DNA of 64,000 nucleotides from Serratia entomophila (GTDB lineage Bacteria; Pseudomonadota; Gammaproteobacteria; Enterobacterales; Enterobacteriaceae): NCBI RefSeq assembly GCF_021462285.1, contig NZ_CP082787.1, positions 806,001 to 870,000 of the forward strand, read 5' to 3'. Shown piece by piece: positions 50,889 to 62,800 of this stretch (position 1 is its first letter; each line of letters starts with the position of its first letter). The notes under the pieces were generated by a model. It saw only the letters and a program-made list of their open reading frames with translations, ran no database searches and was not told where the DNA came from. The position numbers and the translations under genes were made by a program.

Positions 50889-53800
50889 ATGATGTCGCCT
50901 CGCAATGCCGCGCAAATTCAGAGAAATTCTGCTCGTTCGACGAGCGATCTTCGTCGTTCTTCGGTGAACGGTAGCGCATTCCCGATTAAACCTATCGCCT
51001 ATGCCGTCGGCTTGGTGCTGTTGTCCACCGGGGCTCAGGCCGCAGGGCCACGCCCGTTCAGCGGCGGCTGGTTCAACGCCAAGGGCGTCAGCCAGGTCGG
51101 CGTGGCGCCGGGCGGCCAACCGGCAGCCGCCGTGCCCGGAACCCCACCACCTTTGGCGCAGCAGCAGCAGGCGAATAAGCAACTGCAACGCTCCATCGCC
51201 AACCTCGGTAAAACCGCCTCGGCCATCGCCGCCCAGCAAGCGGCGATGGCCGCCGCGCGTCAGGCCGCATTGGCGGCCGGCGCCAGCGTGCCGGACGGTT
51301 TGGTCGAGGGCGGTCTGAAGGTTGATCGCAATCCGGCTACCCAGGGCTGGCTCAACGCCGACGCGCCGACGCAGCAGGCGGCGAACGGCCGTACCACCGT
51401 CAGTATCAACCAAACCAAAGATAAGGCCATCCTGAACTGGGAAACCTTCAACGTGGGCAAAAATACCCAGGTCGCCTTCCAGCAGCAAAAAGACTGGGCG
51501 GTGCTCAACCGGGTTAACGATCCCAAGGCGCGGCCGAGCCAAATTCAAGGGCAGATCAAGGCCGACGGCACCGTGTTGGTGATTAACCGCAACGGTGTGA
51601 TATTTACCGGCAGCAGCCAGGTCAACGTACGCAATCTGGTGGCGGCCGCCGCGAATATCAGCGACGGCCAGTTCCAGAAAAACGGCATCTACAGCGCCCA
51701 GAGCGGCGGCGATTTCGGCCCCAGCTTCACCGAGGCAATGGGAAGCATCGAGGTTCATCCCGGCGCTCAGATAACGACGCGGCCAGCCTCCAGCGTCACC
51801 GAAGGCGGCGGCTATGTGTTGTTGCTGGGCCACGAGGTGAATAACGCCGGCGTGCTGACCGCCGTCAATGGGCAAGCGGCGCTGGCCGCAGGCGACAACT
51901 TCATTATTCGCAAAGGCGTGGGCACCGCCGGCAACCAGAATTCCAGCACGCGCGGCAATGAGGTTTCCCCCCGGTTTATCGCCGACAGCAGCGCGGGCCG
52001 CGTCACCAACAGCGGGATCATCTCGGCGCCAACCGGGGACATCACGCTGGCCGGGCGTGATATCAAACAGGACGGCGTCTTGCTCGCCACCTCGTCGGTC
52101 GATAGCCGCGGCACGCTCCATCTGCTGAATTCCGCCAGCGATCGGGCCGGCAGCATCACGCTCACGCCGCGCAGCGTCAGCGCCGTGCTGGTGGACGCCA
52201 ATAACGCCACCGCGCTGGACGCACAGCGTGATGCACTGATCGTCAATAAAACGGGTGAGAACAGCTACGCGCAGAACAACAACGATCCTCTGACCGTTGC
52301 AGGGCAAATCTTCGATAATTTGAGCACGTTGGGCGATAGGCGCGACCTGTCCCGGGTGGAGATCGTCAGCGGCGGCACCGTCGAGTTTCAGGGTGATTCG
52401 CTCACGTTGGCCACCGGCGGCCAGGTGGCCGTGTCCGCCGCCCGGCGGGCCCTGGTGGCGGCCAACGCCGACATCGACGTCTCAGGCGCCATCGGTGTGC
52501 AGGTGGCGATGGAGTCGAACAACCTGAATATCAACGTGCAGGGCAACGAACAGCGCGATGCGCCGATTAACCGTGACGGCAAGAATCTCAATAACAGCGA
52601 TCTGTGGGTGGACCGGCGTTCGCTGATCTATGTGGCGCCCGGCGTCGGCGGCTACGCCAATGCGCGCTGGTACACCGCCGGCGGCCTGCTGGAGGTTGGC
52701 GGTTACCTGAGCACCGCAGGGCATGGCTACGGCGAATGGGCCGCGCAGGGCGGCACCGTGCAGCTCAGCGGCGGTGAAGCTATCACTCAGCGAGATTCGC
52801 GCATCAATCTCTCGGGCGGCACGCTGGACGTGCAGACCGGCGTCATCAATTTGAGCTGGCTGCGGGGCGCGGATGGGCAGCTGCATGAGGTATCGAAGGC
52901 GCCGGGCGACCTGTTGTACACCGGTTTGTATCAGGGCTTTGAAGATCTGCACGCGCGCTGGGGCGAGAAAACCACCCGCTATTTCTACAATACGCTGATC
53001 GCGCCGCGGCAACGTCTGGAAAGCGGTTATACCACCGGGCGAGATGCCGGGCGGCTGGTGGTTTCGACCGACGCCGCTCTGCTGGAAGGAAACATCGAGG
53101 CCGGCGCATATCAGGGGCCGCAGCAGAACAAAGCGCCGGCAGCGTTGGCGGACGGCTACAAACAGTCGCAGAGCGCGCTGGCCAGAGGCGCTCAACTGAT
53201 CGTTGGCCGTTACGATCCGGTCTTCGACGTGAAGGCCGGGGAGGTTTTTTACAATCTGGGGATCACTCAGGATCGGGTGCTGTTCGACAGCCATCAGCCA
53301 GATATCGCAGATGCGTTGGGGTTGACGGCGGCGTTGCCGGAAGAGCGTAAGGCCACGCTGTACCTGAACACGGATCGGTTGAACGCCTCCGGGCTGGGTG
53401 GCGTGATGGTGGCGGCGAAGGAGATCGCGGTAGAGGATGCGCTGACGGTCAGGCCGGGCGGCGCCATTGAACTGTACGGTGGGCGGACGGCGATCAACGC
53501 GGATCTGACCGCGCGCGGCGGTGCCATCAAGATCGATAATACGCTGCGCACCCTGACGGTCGCCACGCCGTTGGTCCCAGCGCAACAGCGCAACGACGCC
53601 ATCATCGCCGGGTTGCCCGCTAACCCGTCGCAGCCGGGCATCGTCCTGGCCGAGGGGGTAAGGCTGGATGCGCGCGGCATATGGAGCAATCAGCTCACCG
53701 ACGCCGGCGCGCAAGCCGGCCAGGGGCTGGTGGACGGCGGCAAGGTAGCGCTGCGCCTGAGCGGCGAGGGCGACATTGTATTGGGGCAGGGCAGTCTGAT

Positions 53801-56800
53801 CGACGTGTCCTCGGGTGCCGCTGTGCGGGTAGACAAGACGATCGTTGGCGGACGAGGCGGCGATGTGACGTTGCTGACCAACAATCCGCTGCTGCAGACC
53901 GACAAATCTTTCGCCAGCGGCAGCCTGGGGCAGGTGTCGCTGGGAGGCGAGCTGCGCGGCTATGGCGTCTCTGGCGCCGGTACCCTGAAGATCCTGTCTG
54001 GCGGTGAGGTTGTCATTGATGATCAACCGGGCCACAGCCAGGGCTTCCTGGCGGCGGGTGAGGCCGCGCCGGACGCGCTGCGGCTGCGGGAGGATCTGGC
54101 GCTGGCGCAAGGGCAGTCGGCGCCTTTTGACATGAGCTATCTGAGCGCCAGGCAGCACCTCAATGCCGGTGAAACTATCCAACCGGGGGATGTGGTGGTG
54201 GCGTCCAGCGCGCAGCCCATTAAGGTTGAAGGAGGGGATCCCAACGACGCGTCCACCTGGCTGGTGGTGCCTCCGTGGGTGGTGTTGGTGACCTCCGCGG
54301 GGCAATATCTGTACGCCGGAAGCAGCGTGCCGCCAGGCACTCTGGTGACCACCATCTACAGCCCTGAACAGCTCGCAGGCTACAAGATCCCCAGCCTGTA
54401 TTTCCCGCAGGGGTTACCGCTGCAGCCAAAAACCATCAAGGTGAAAGCGCACGACATTTTGCCGGAAGACGGCGTGTTGCGGAAGGGGGCATGGTTGCCG
54501 GCGGGAGCTGTTCTGGATATTTCGGTGGCGGTGCAGCCGGCGTTGTGGCTGGAACCCACGCGTTTCCAAACCGGCTTTGCTCACTATGACGTCACGGGGC
54601 TGGACGGCGTGACCGTCGCGGCGAATACGCAGCTGAACGTCACCCGCCCGGTATACCTGCCGGCCGATGACGCCTGGCGGCTGCCGGGGGGGCTGGCGCC
54701 GGAACAGGCGATGCAGACCTGGCTGGCGCCGCTGTATCTGGAAGATCCGCTGGCCGCGAAGCTGACGCAGCGCGCGGGGGCCGGGCTGGCGCTGCACGCC
54801 GGCGATTCGGTCGCCAGCACGAGTGCGAATCAGCGGCCGGGCCTGGCGGCGCAGGTTGAAAAGGGGGCGACGATCGGCGTGGATCCGGGGCAGTCCATTG
54901 AAATCGGCAGCCTCAACCAACTGACGGTGCAGGGTACGCTCAATGCCTGGTCGGGCAGCATTCTGTTGAATCAATACAAGCCAGAGCTCCAGCTCGGCGC
55001 CTCCGGCAAGGCCAACGGCCGGTCAATTTGGATCGGCGAGACCGCCCGGCTCGATGTGGCCGCGCGCGCCGCGACCGCGACAGACGTCTATGGGCGCCGC
55101 TATGGCTGGGTGCCCGATGGCGGCACTATCCGCATCGGCGGTCATTTGAACCCCGAAACGGGGGCCGCTGAGGCGGTGACGGCCAATGCCCCCGAAGCCT
55201 TCGTGGTCGTTCGGCCGGGGGCGGTGCTGGATGCGTCGGGAACGCAGGCCGTATTGAGCGTGACGCAGCCTGCGCCGGCTGAAAACGCCAACTCGCCGTT
55301 GGGGGGCCTGCGCCTGCAGCCGGATGTCGCCAGGCCGGCCTGGAACGATGTCAGGGTCGCCAGCAATGGCGGCAGCATCGAACTGGTTTCCTACCATGGC
55401 CTGTACGTGGACGGTGAATTAAGCGCGCGCGCCGGCGGCCCGGGAGCCGCCGGCGGCACGCTGGCCATCGCGCTGGAGGCGCCGGAATATGGCACTTATA
55501 ACGTGTCCTGGGATGGCAGCATGTTCCCTAATCCGAACGTAGACGATCGGGTGCTTGCGCCGCGTGAGATGGTGTTGGCGCAGCAGCAGGGCGGCAGCCT
55601 GCTAGCCGGCGATTTGCTGCCCGGCGAACTGAGCGATGATCTGGCGTACGGCACAGCCCGCCTGGGCGTTGACCGCATTCAGGCCGGGGGCTTCGACAAT
55701 CTGGCGCTGCTCAGCAACGGCGTTCTCAGCTTCGATGGCGATGTATCACTGGCCCTCGGCAAGAGTCTGCAGCTGTACGCCGGCTCGCTGGCGCTGGCGG
55801 AAACCGCGGCTGCGGATACGCGCGTCGATCTGTCCGCACCCTATCTGCGTCTGGCGGGGCCGACCAACCTGACCGCCAAGGCGGATTATTTCCGGCACTT
55901 CACGGTGCTGGGCGGCACGTCCACCCGGGGATCGCAGGCGCGGTTGCATATCTCCGGCGATCTGATCGACGTGCGCGACAGCGTGACGATAGGCGCGCAC
56001 GGCGACCTCAAGGGGATGAAAGACATTCCTGGCGGCACGGCGCATTACGACTGGCGCGGATTCGAGGAAACGGAGCTGGTCAGCCGCGGCGATATTCGTT
56101 TCCTGAAGAGCGTGGGGCTGACATCCAAAAACCATACCGCGACCGTCACTGAGCTGCAGGCGGGCGGCAACCTCAGCCTCACGGCGGCGCAGCTGTACCC
56201 GGCGACCCACGCCATCGCCAACCTGAGTGCAGGGTTCATCGGTAAAATAGACCAATTTGGCAACAGCTCCGCCAGTTACGATCCCGACAGCGTATTGACC
56301 CTGAATCGCTACGGTGATGAGCCGAGGTTGCCTTATTCCGCGTTTGGCATGCTCACGTTGAACGGCGGCACCATCAACCAGGGCGGCATTCTGCGTGCGC
56401 CTCAGGGGCAGCTGTTTATCGGTTCCGGCGGCCGGGTGAATCTGTTGCCGGGGAGCCTGACCTCACTTAGCGCGGCAGGCTTGCTGATGCCTTACGGCGG
56501 CACCACCGACAATGTGCACTACACCTACGACGGAAAGGACGTGGCGCTGGTCGGCATGGGAGCGTTCAGCCAACTGATGTTTAATGCGCAGAGCGTTAAG
56601 GTGGATGCGGGGGCGGTGCTTGATCTGTCGGGAGGCGGCGAACTGACCGGCGCCGGGTTTGTCTCCGGGCGCGGCGGTTCTACCGATGCGCGCTATACGC
56701 CGCTGGTTCAGGTGGGAAGCCGGGGCGGCTTCCGGCTGCCGGGATTGGCCACCAACCCGATCTACGCCTTGGTGCCGGGCGAGCAAGCCGGCTATGCGCC

Positions 56801-59800
56801 GGTGGCGGTGGAGGGGGGCGCGGTCGATCCGCAGGTCGGCCGACAGATAGTTATAGGTACCGGCGTGCCCGGATTGCCGGCCGGCACCTATACCCTGATG
56901 CCATCGACCTATGCATTGCTGCCGGGCGCTTTTCGCGTCGAAATCAACGGACTCGCGGGACAGGCGGCCGCCAACGGGCCACGTGTGCTGCGCAATGGTT
57001 CTTATGCGGTATCGGCCACGTTGGGTACGGTGAACACCGCCTTGCGCGATGCGCTGCCGTCCGAGGTCATTCTCACGCCGGCGGCCCTGCTGCGCCAATA
57101 TTCGCAGTATAACGAGATGGGGTATGCCGACTTTGCGCGCGCCGACGCCATACGCGCCGGGGTGCCGAGGGCGGAGTTGCTGGCCGACGGCAAACGGCTT
57201 GGGCTGCAGCTGCGCGCGGGCGAAAGCGATAGGCGCATGTTTACGTTCGACGGCGTTGGCCGTTTTGCGGCGGCGGAGGGCGGCTATGGCGGCACCATGC
57301 TGCTGCTCGGCGATTTCAGCGGCAATAACCGCATCGAAGTGCTTCCGGAGGGGGGGCGGCCCACCGAGGGCTACCTGTCGTTCTATGCCGACGATCTCAA
57401 CGCCATCAACGCTACGCGCATGATAATCGGCGGCGATTACGCCATCAACTATACCGGTGCCGACGGCAGCCACCGGGGGGCCAACTATGTGCGCTTCAGG
57501 GGCCAGTCTACCGAAGTCGCGCTGCGCGACGGCGCGCTGCTGGCGGCGCCGGAGGTCTTTCTTCTCAGCACCGACCGCATCAGCCTGGACCCGGGCGCAT
57601 CCATCAATACCCTCGGCCGCGGCAAAGGCGGTTTTGACGCTAACGACGGGTTGATTTACGCGTCGGATCAGAACAATGTCCTGGCGGTATCCAATGGGCG
57701 GTTGCAGATACTGCCGCCTTCGTCCAGCAATCGCATAGGCGACATCCGCATCGGCGTCTGCGAACAGGGCGCCTGTGCCGTACCGGCCAGCCTATATTCT
57801 GAAGGCAGCATCGTGATTGCGGCGCAGGACAAGTTTTCCCTGGATCCCGGCACCCGGTTCGGCACGCGCCGGCTGGTGCTGGCGCAGCCTAACGTGAATG
57901 TGGGCAGTGAACGGGATCTGTCCGCTGCAGGCGCCCGCGGCGTGCTGCCGCCTGGCATGCAGCTCTCGCAGGCGTTGTTGGATCGTTTGCTGAGGCAGGA
58001 TGGCAGCGTTGGCGCACCGGCGCTCCAGGAACTGGAGCTGGCGGCGGGCAACAGCTTCAACTTCTATGGCAGCGGCGGTCTCAGCACGCTGGATCCGGCG
58101 ACCGGCCAATCCTTTATCGATCGCTTGATCCTGAACACTCCCGCCATTTACGGTCTCGGCGCGGCGGATGACGTGGCCCGCATCGATACCGGCACGTTGG
58201 TATGGACCGGCGCCACCAATGAGCCGGGGGCGGTGGTGAACGGCGGCGCCGGCACCGGCGGCGGGGCGTTGCAAATCAACGCGAAGCGCATCGAGTTCGG
58301 CTATGGGCCGCAGACGCAGCCCGACACCTTGGGAGAGCATGAGCGTTTGCTGCTGGGTTTCCGCGACGTCACGCTCAGCGCCAGCGAGCGCATCACCGCC
58401 AACAACCGGGGCGGCCTGGCGGTTTACCAGCGCCAGGGAGACTACAGTGCGGAAAAAGGTTATGCCTACAGCGGCGGCAACCTGCATGTAAACACCCCGC
58501 TGCTCACCGGTGAGGCCGGTTCTATCAACCACCTCAGGGCCGGCGGCAGTCTCAGCGTCACATCACCGGCGGCGGCCGGCCCGGCGGGCGAGAAGAACGA
58601 CGCGCTGGGCGCTGAGCTGTCTCTGACGGCGGAGAGCATCGATCTTGACACCCGCATCACCCTGCCCAGCGGCAAGCTCACGCTTGCGGCGTCGCAGAAT
58701 ATCGCGCTGCGGGATGGCGCGCGCATCGACGTGGCCGGCATGGCGGTGCCCTTTAACGACATCACCAAATATAGCTGGGGCGGTGAGGTGGTGCTGCAAA
58801 GCGAACGGGGCGATATCAGCCAAGCCCCGGGGGCGATCGTCGATCTGTCGGCGCAATATAATCGCGGCGGCATTCTCAGGGCCGTCGCGCTGGGAGCCGA
58901 GGCCGGAACGCTCGATCTGCGGGGGCAGATCCTCGGCGGCGCCAGCGGTGAATACGACGCCGGCGGCACCTATGTGCCCTACGATGCGGGTGGGGTGGAG
59001 TTGCGCGCTCAGCGTATCGAAGATTTCGCCGCGCTTAACCGGCGTTTGAACGACGGTGCGGTGTTCGGCGCCCGCAGTTTTCAAATCAAGCAAGGCAGCC
59101 TGACGATCGGGGATGAGGTTAAAGCGCGCGCGATTGATATCTCGTTGGATGGCGGCAGCCTGAGGGTGTCCGGCGTTGTCGACGCCAGCGGCGCGCAGGT
59201 GGGCAGCATCCGCCTGGCCGCGCGGGACGGCCTGACGCTGGGGAGCGAGGCCGTGCTGGATGCGCGGGGTACGGCGCTGCGGGTTGACAGCTACGGCCGA
59301 ATTATCGACAGCCCGAACCGGGCGACGGTGGAGCTGAACGCCGGTAACGGCCGCTTGGTATTGCAAGACGGCGCGCTCATCGATCTGCGCCACGGCACTG
59401 AAACGGCGACGGGCGACGGCCCGGGCCAGAACGATGGCCAGATGCGCGGCACCCTGGAATTGAACGCGCAGCGGCTCGGCGGCGCTCAGGGTGATGACGT
59501 CGCCATCGATGCCGGCGGCAGCCTGGATATCCGCGGTGCGCGTTCCATCGCCGTCAACGGCGTGCAGCGTTACGACGATGCGGGCTATGGCACCGATCCC
59601 GCCGCCGCCGGGCGGCCTTATCAGGTGATAGACCAGGCTTACCTGGATGCCAAACATGCCGACAGCCAGGTATTCATGTCCCGCCTGTTGGCCAACGACG
59701 GCGGGCTGCGGGCGCGTCTGGCCGGTTTGCGCCGCTATAGCGACGCTTTCCATTTGCGCCCCGGGGTCGAGATTGTCAGCCGAACGCCGGATGGCGACAT

Positions 59801-62800
59801 GGTCGTGCAGGGGGATCTGGACCTGTCGGGCTACCGCTACGCCGGCGTTAATCCGCATACGCGGCAAACGGCGGTCTATGGCTCGGGGGAGCCGGGCACG
59901 CTGGTGGTTCGCGCCGGTGGCAGCCTGGATATCTACGGCAGCGTTAACGACGGTTTTTCCCCGCCGCCGGCGACGCCGGATGACAATGGCTGGGTGCTGA
60001 CCGCCGGGCTCTCTTCCTTCGACGGCCAGGTGGTGGTGCCGCAAGGCGGTCTGACGCTGGCGACCGGCACCCAGTTCAGGCCGGGGGTGGTGTTGAATTA
60101 CGACGTGCCGCTGCAGGCGAGCCAGCTTGGCAAAGGGGTCCGCCTGCCGGTTGCGGCGACGCTGGAGCAAACGCTGACGCTGTCCGCCGGCACCGTGCTT
60201 TCGGGCGATGTGTTCGACGCGACCCATGCCCTGTTGTATCGGGCGGGGACGCTGCTGTCGCAGGATGTCACGCTACAACCGGGAGCGACGCTGGGCGTTG
60301 GTACAGTGATGCCGCAAAGTGCGGCGGTTCAGGCGCTGCTCTGGCCGAAAGGAGTGCCGTTGCCGGATAACGGTTTCAGCGCGAATGAAGGCATTATGTG
60401 GAAGCTGGCCGCCGATACGGCGCTGCCGGTGGGGGCGTTGATCCCAACCGATACTACGGTTGTGCTGCCGGGCGGCGTCGGCAGCGTCGCGTTGCGCGCG
60501 CCTGCGGCTGGCCGGCAGGGCGGTAACTGGGCGCTGGCGCCGATGCTGCCGGAAGGTTCACAATCCTGGTCGATGCGTTGGGTGAGCGGCGCCGATACCG
60601 CCGCCGCCGATACCCGCGCGACGCAGCCCGCTGCTGACGCCGGGAGCCTGCGCCTGGCCGATACGCATTACAGCGTGCGCATGGCGAACCAGCTGGTGCC
60701 GGGGACGGGCACGCCGGGCAAATACATTTGGGGCCCGGGCGCAGGAGAAGTCGGTTTCGAGCCCGGCGCGCCAATGGACGATTATTGGGTGCAGCTGCTC
60801 ACCGATTGGGATGCGATCGGCGACCCGTATTATGCCGAACAGATCGAACCCGGTAAGCCGGCGGAATACGCGCCGGCTCCTGTGCCTAATGCACCGGCGC
60901 TGAGCGTGCTGCGCACCGGTACCGGCGATTTGGATCTGGCGGCGGCGGGGGATTTCCGTTTCGTCAGCCCTTACGGCATTTATACGGCTGGCTCACCTTC
61001 GGCTCCGCTTGCCGCGGCAGACGGAAGCGACCGCTACAACCAGCGGCGCGGCCATAGCGGCAATAAAGTTGCGGGTTCGGTATTGGGCCCGGTGAATGCC
61101 GAATATGAATCTTTGGTTGATGGCGGCAGCCAATATCAGGCTTGGTATCCCGAGAAGGGCGGCAATGTGCTGGTACGCACGGGCCGCAACGTGCTCGGCG
61201 ACATTATGTTGAGGCAGCAAACGCAGGCCGATCCGGCGGATCCTTATAACCGACTGCCGAGTTCGACCCTCAGCGCCGGCGTCGGCAATTGGCTGTGGCG
61301 GCAAGGCGGCGGCAGTGCGGCCGATGATGTGCCGACCTCATGGTGGATCAACTTCGGTACTTATGCGGTGCAGACCCCCTATGCGTTGGATGGCGCGGCG
61401 GCTTTCCAAAGCGGCTTTGTCGGCATCGGCACCCTGGGTGGCGGCAATCTGACGCTGGACGTCAGCGGCAGCCTCGGCACCCAGGATGTGCTGGCGACCC
61501 GTTCCGAGCAGAACTATGGGCAAGGCGGCGTACGCAGTCAGGGGCTGGTGCTGGCCGTCGGCAGTACGGGGCGGGTTGCGCCCGGAGGGGCGTTGCTGCT
61601 GACCGGCGGCGGCGACCTGTCCGTGCGGGTGAGCGGTTTGACCAACCCCAACGTGGCGGCCAGCAGCATACAAAGCGGTTACGGCGTGCTCGATGCGCCC
61701 GATATCAACGGGGTATTGGTTAATTTACGCGGCCACGCCCGATTCGACAGCGGCGCCATTGGCGCCGTAGATCCGTTGTACAAACTGGTGAGCAACGAGA
61801 TCGATGCGCTGCATCCTTATGATATCCGCGCCTTCGACGCTTTCGAGGCGGGCAGCGCCAATACCTCCGGGGGGCTGGTGGTGATGCCGGGCGATGCCAC
61901 CTTCAGTCTGAATACGCGCGGCGATCTGGTGTTGTCGGCGGCCGGCGATCCGGGGCGCGTGCCGATCAACAATGCGGTGCCCTTTACCCATAACGGTTCG
62001 CCATTCGAAGGCGGTCTGAGCTGGTTCTCGCTGTGGGCCCCGCACACCGCCATCGATCTGTTTTCCGCCGGCGGCAACCTGACGCCTATTTCGTCCCTGA
62101 ATCAGGACATTGCGAACATACGGGCATCGAACTATCTGCCCAGCGACGGTCGCTATGTTTACCCGTCAATCCTGCGCGCCGCCGCCGCCAGCGGCAGCCT
62201 GTACTACGGTAACTCGCTGTCGCAAACCGATTTGCCCTATGGCCTGTTGCTGGCCCCTTCAACCTCCGGCGAGGGCCAGTTGGAACTGCTGGCGCGCCAC
62301 TCTATCTATGCCGGCGGCATGACGATAAGCCAGTCTGGCGCGCAGCCTGCGGCGATGGCGACGCCGTTCAATCCGGGGTTCATCGGTTTTTCCGATTGGG
62401 ATGTGGTGGCGCGCAACGAAAGCAGCGAGGGTATCCTGAGCCGGTTTACCGGCGGCACCCAGCGTTACCCGCTGTTTGCCTTCGGGCCCAACAGCGCCGC
62501 CGATGGGCAGGTTGTGTCGAACCCGGCGCGCTTCTATGCGGTTGATGGCGATATCGTCGGCCTGCGCACCGGGGCGATTTTTACCTTCAGCGCCGGCCCG
62601 CGGGTGGGCCAGTCATGGTATGAGGGCGGCCCGGTGAGGATCATGGCCGGCAGGGATATCGTCAATGCCGGGACGCCGCTGGGGAAAGCCATCAGCGGTC
62701 CGCAGGAGATTGGCAACGACGGCTTTGCCAGCTCGAGCATCACCAGCAACCTGATCGTGCACGGTAACCCCAACGATATCTCGCTGGTTTCCGCCGGCCG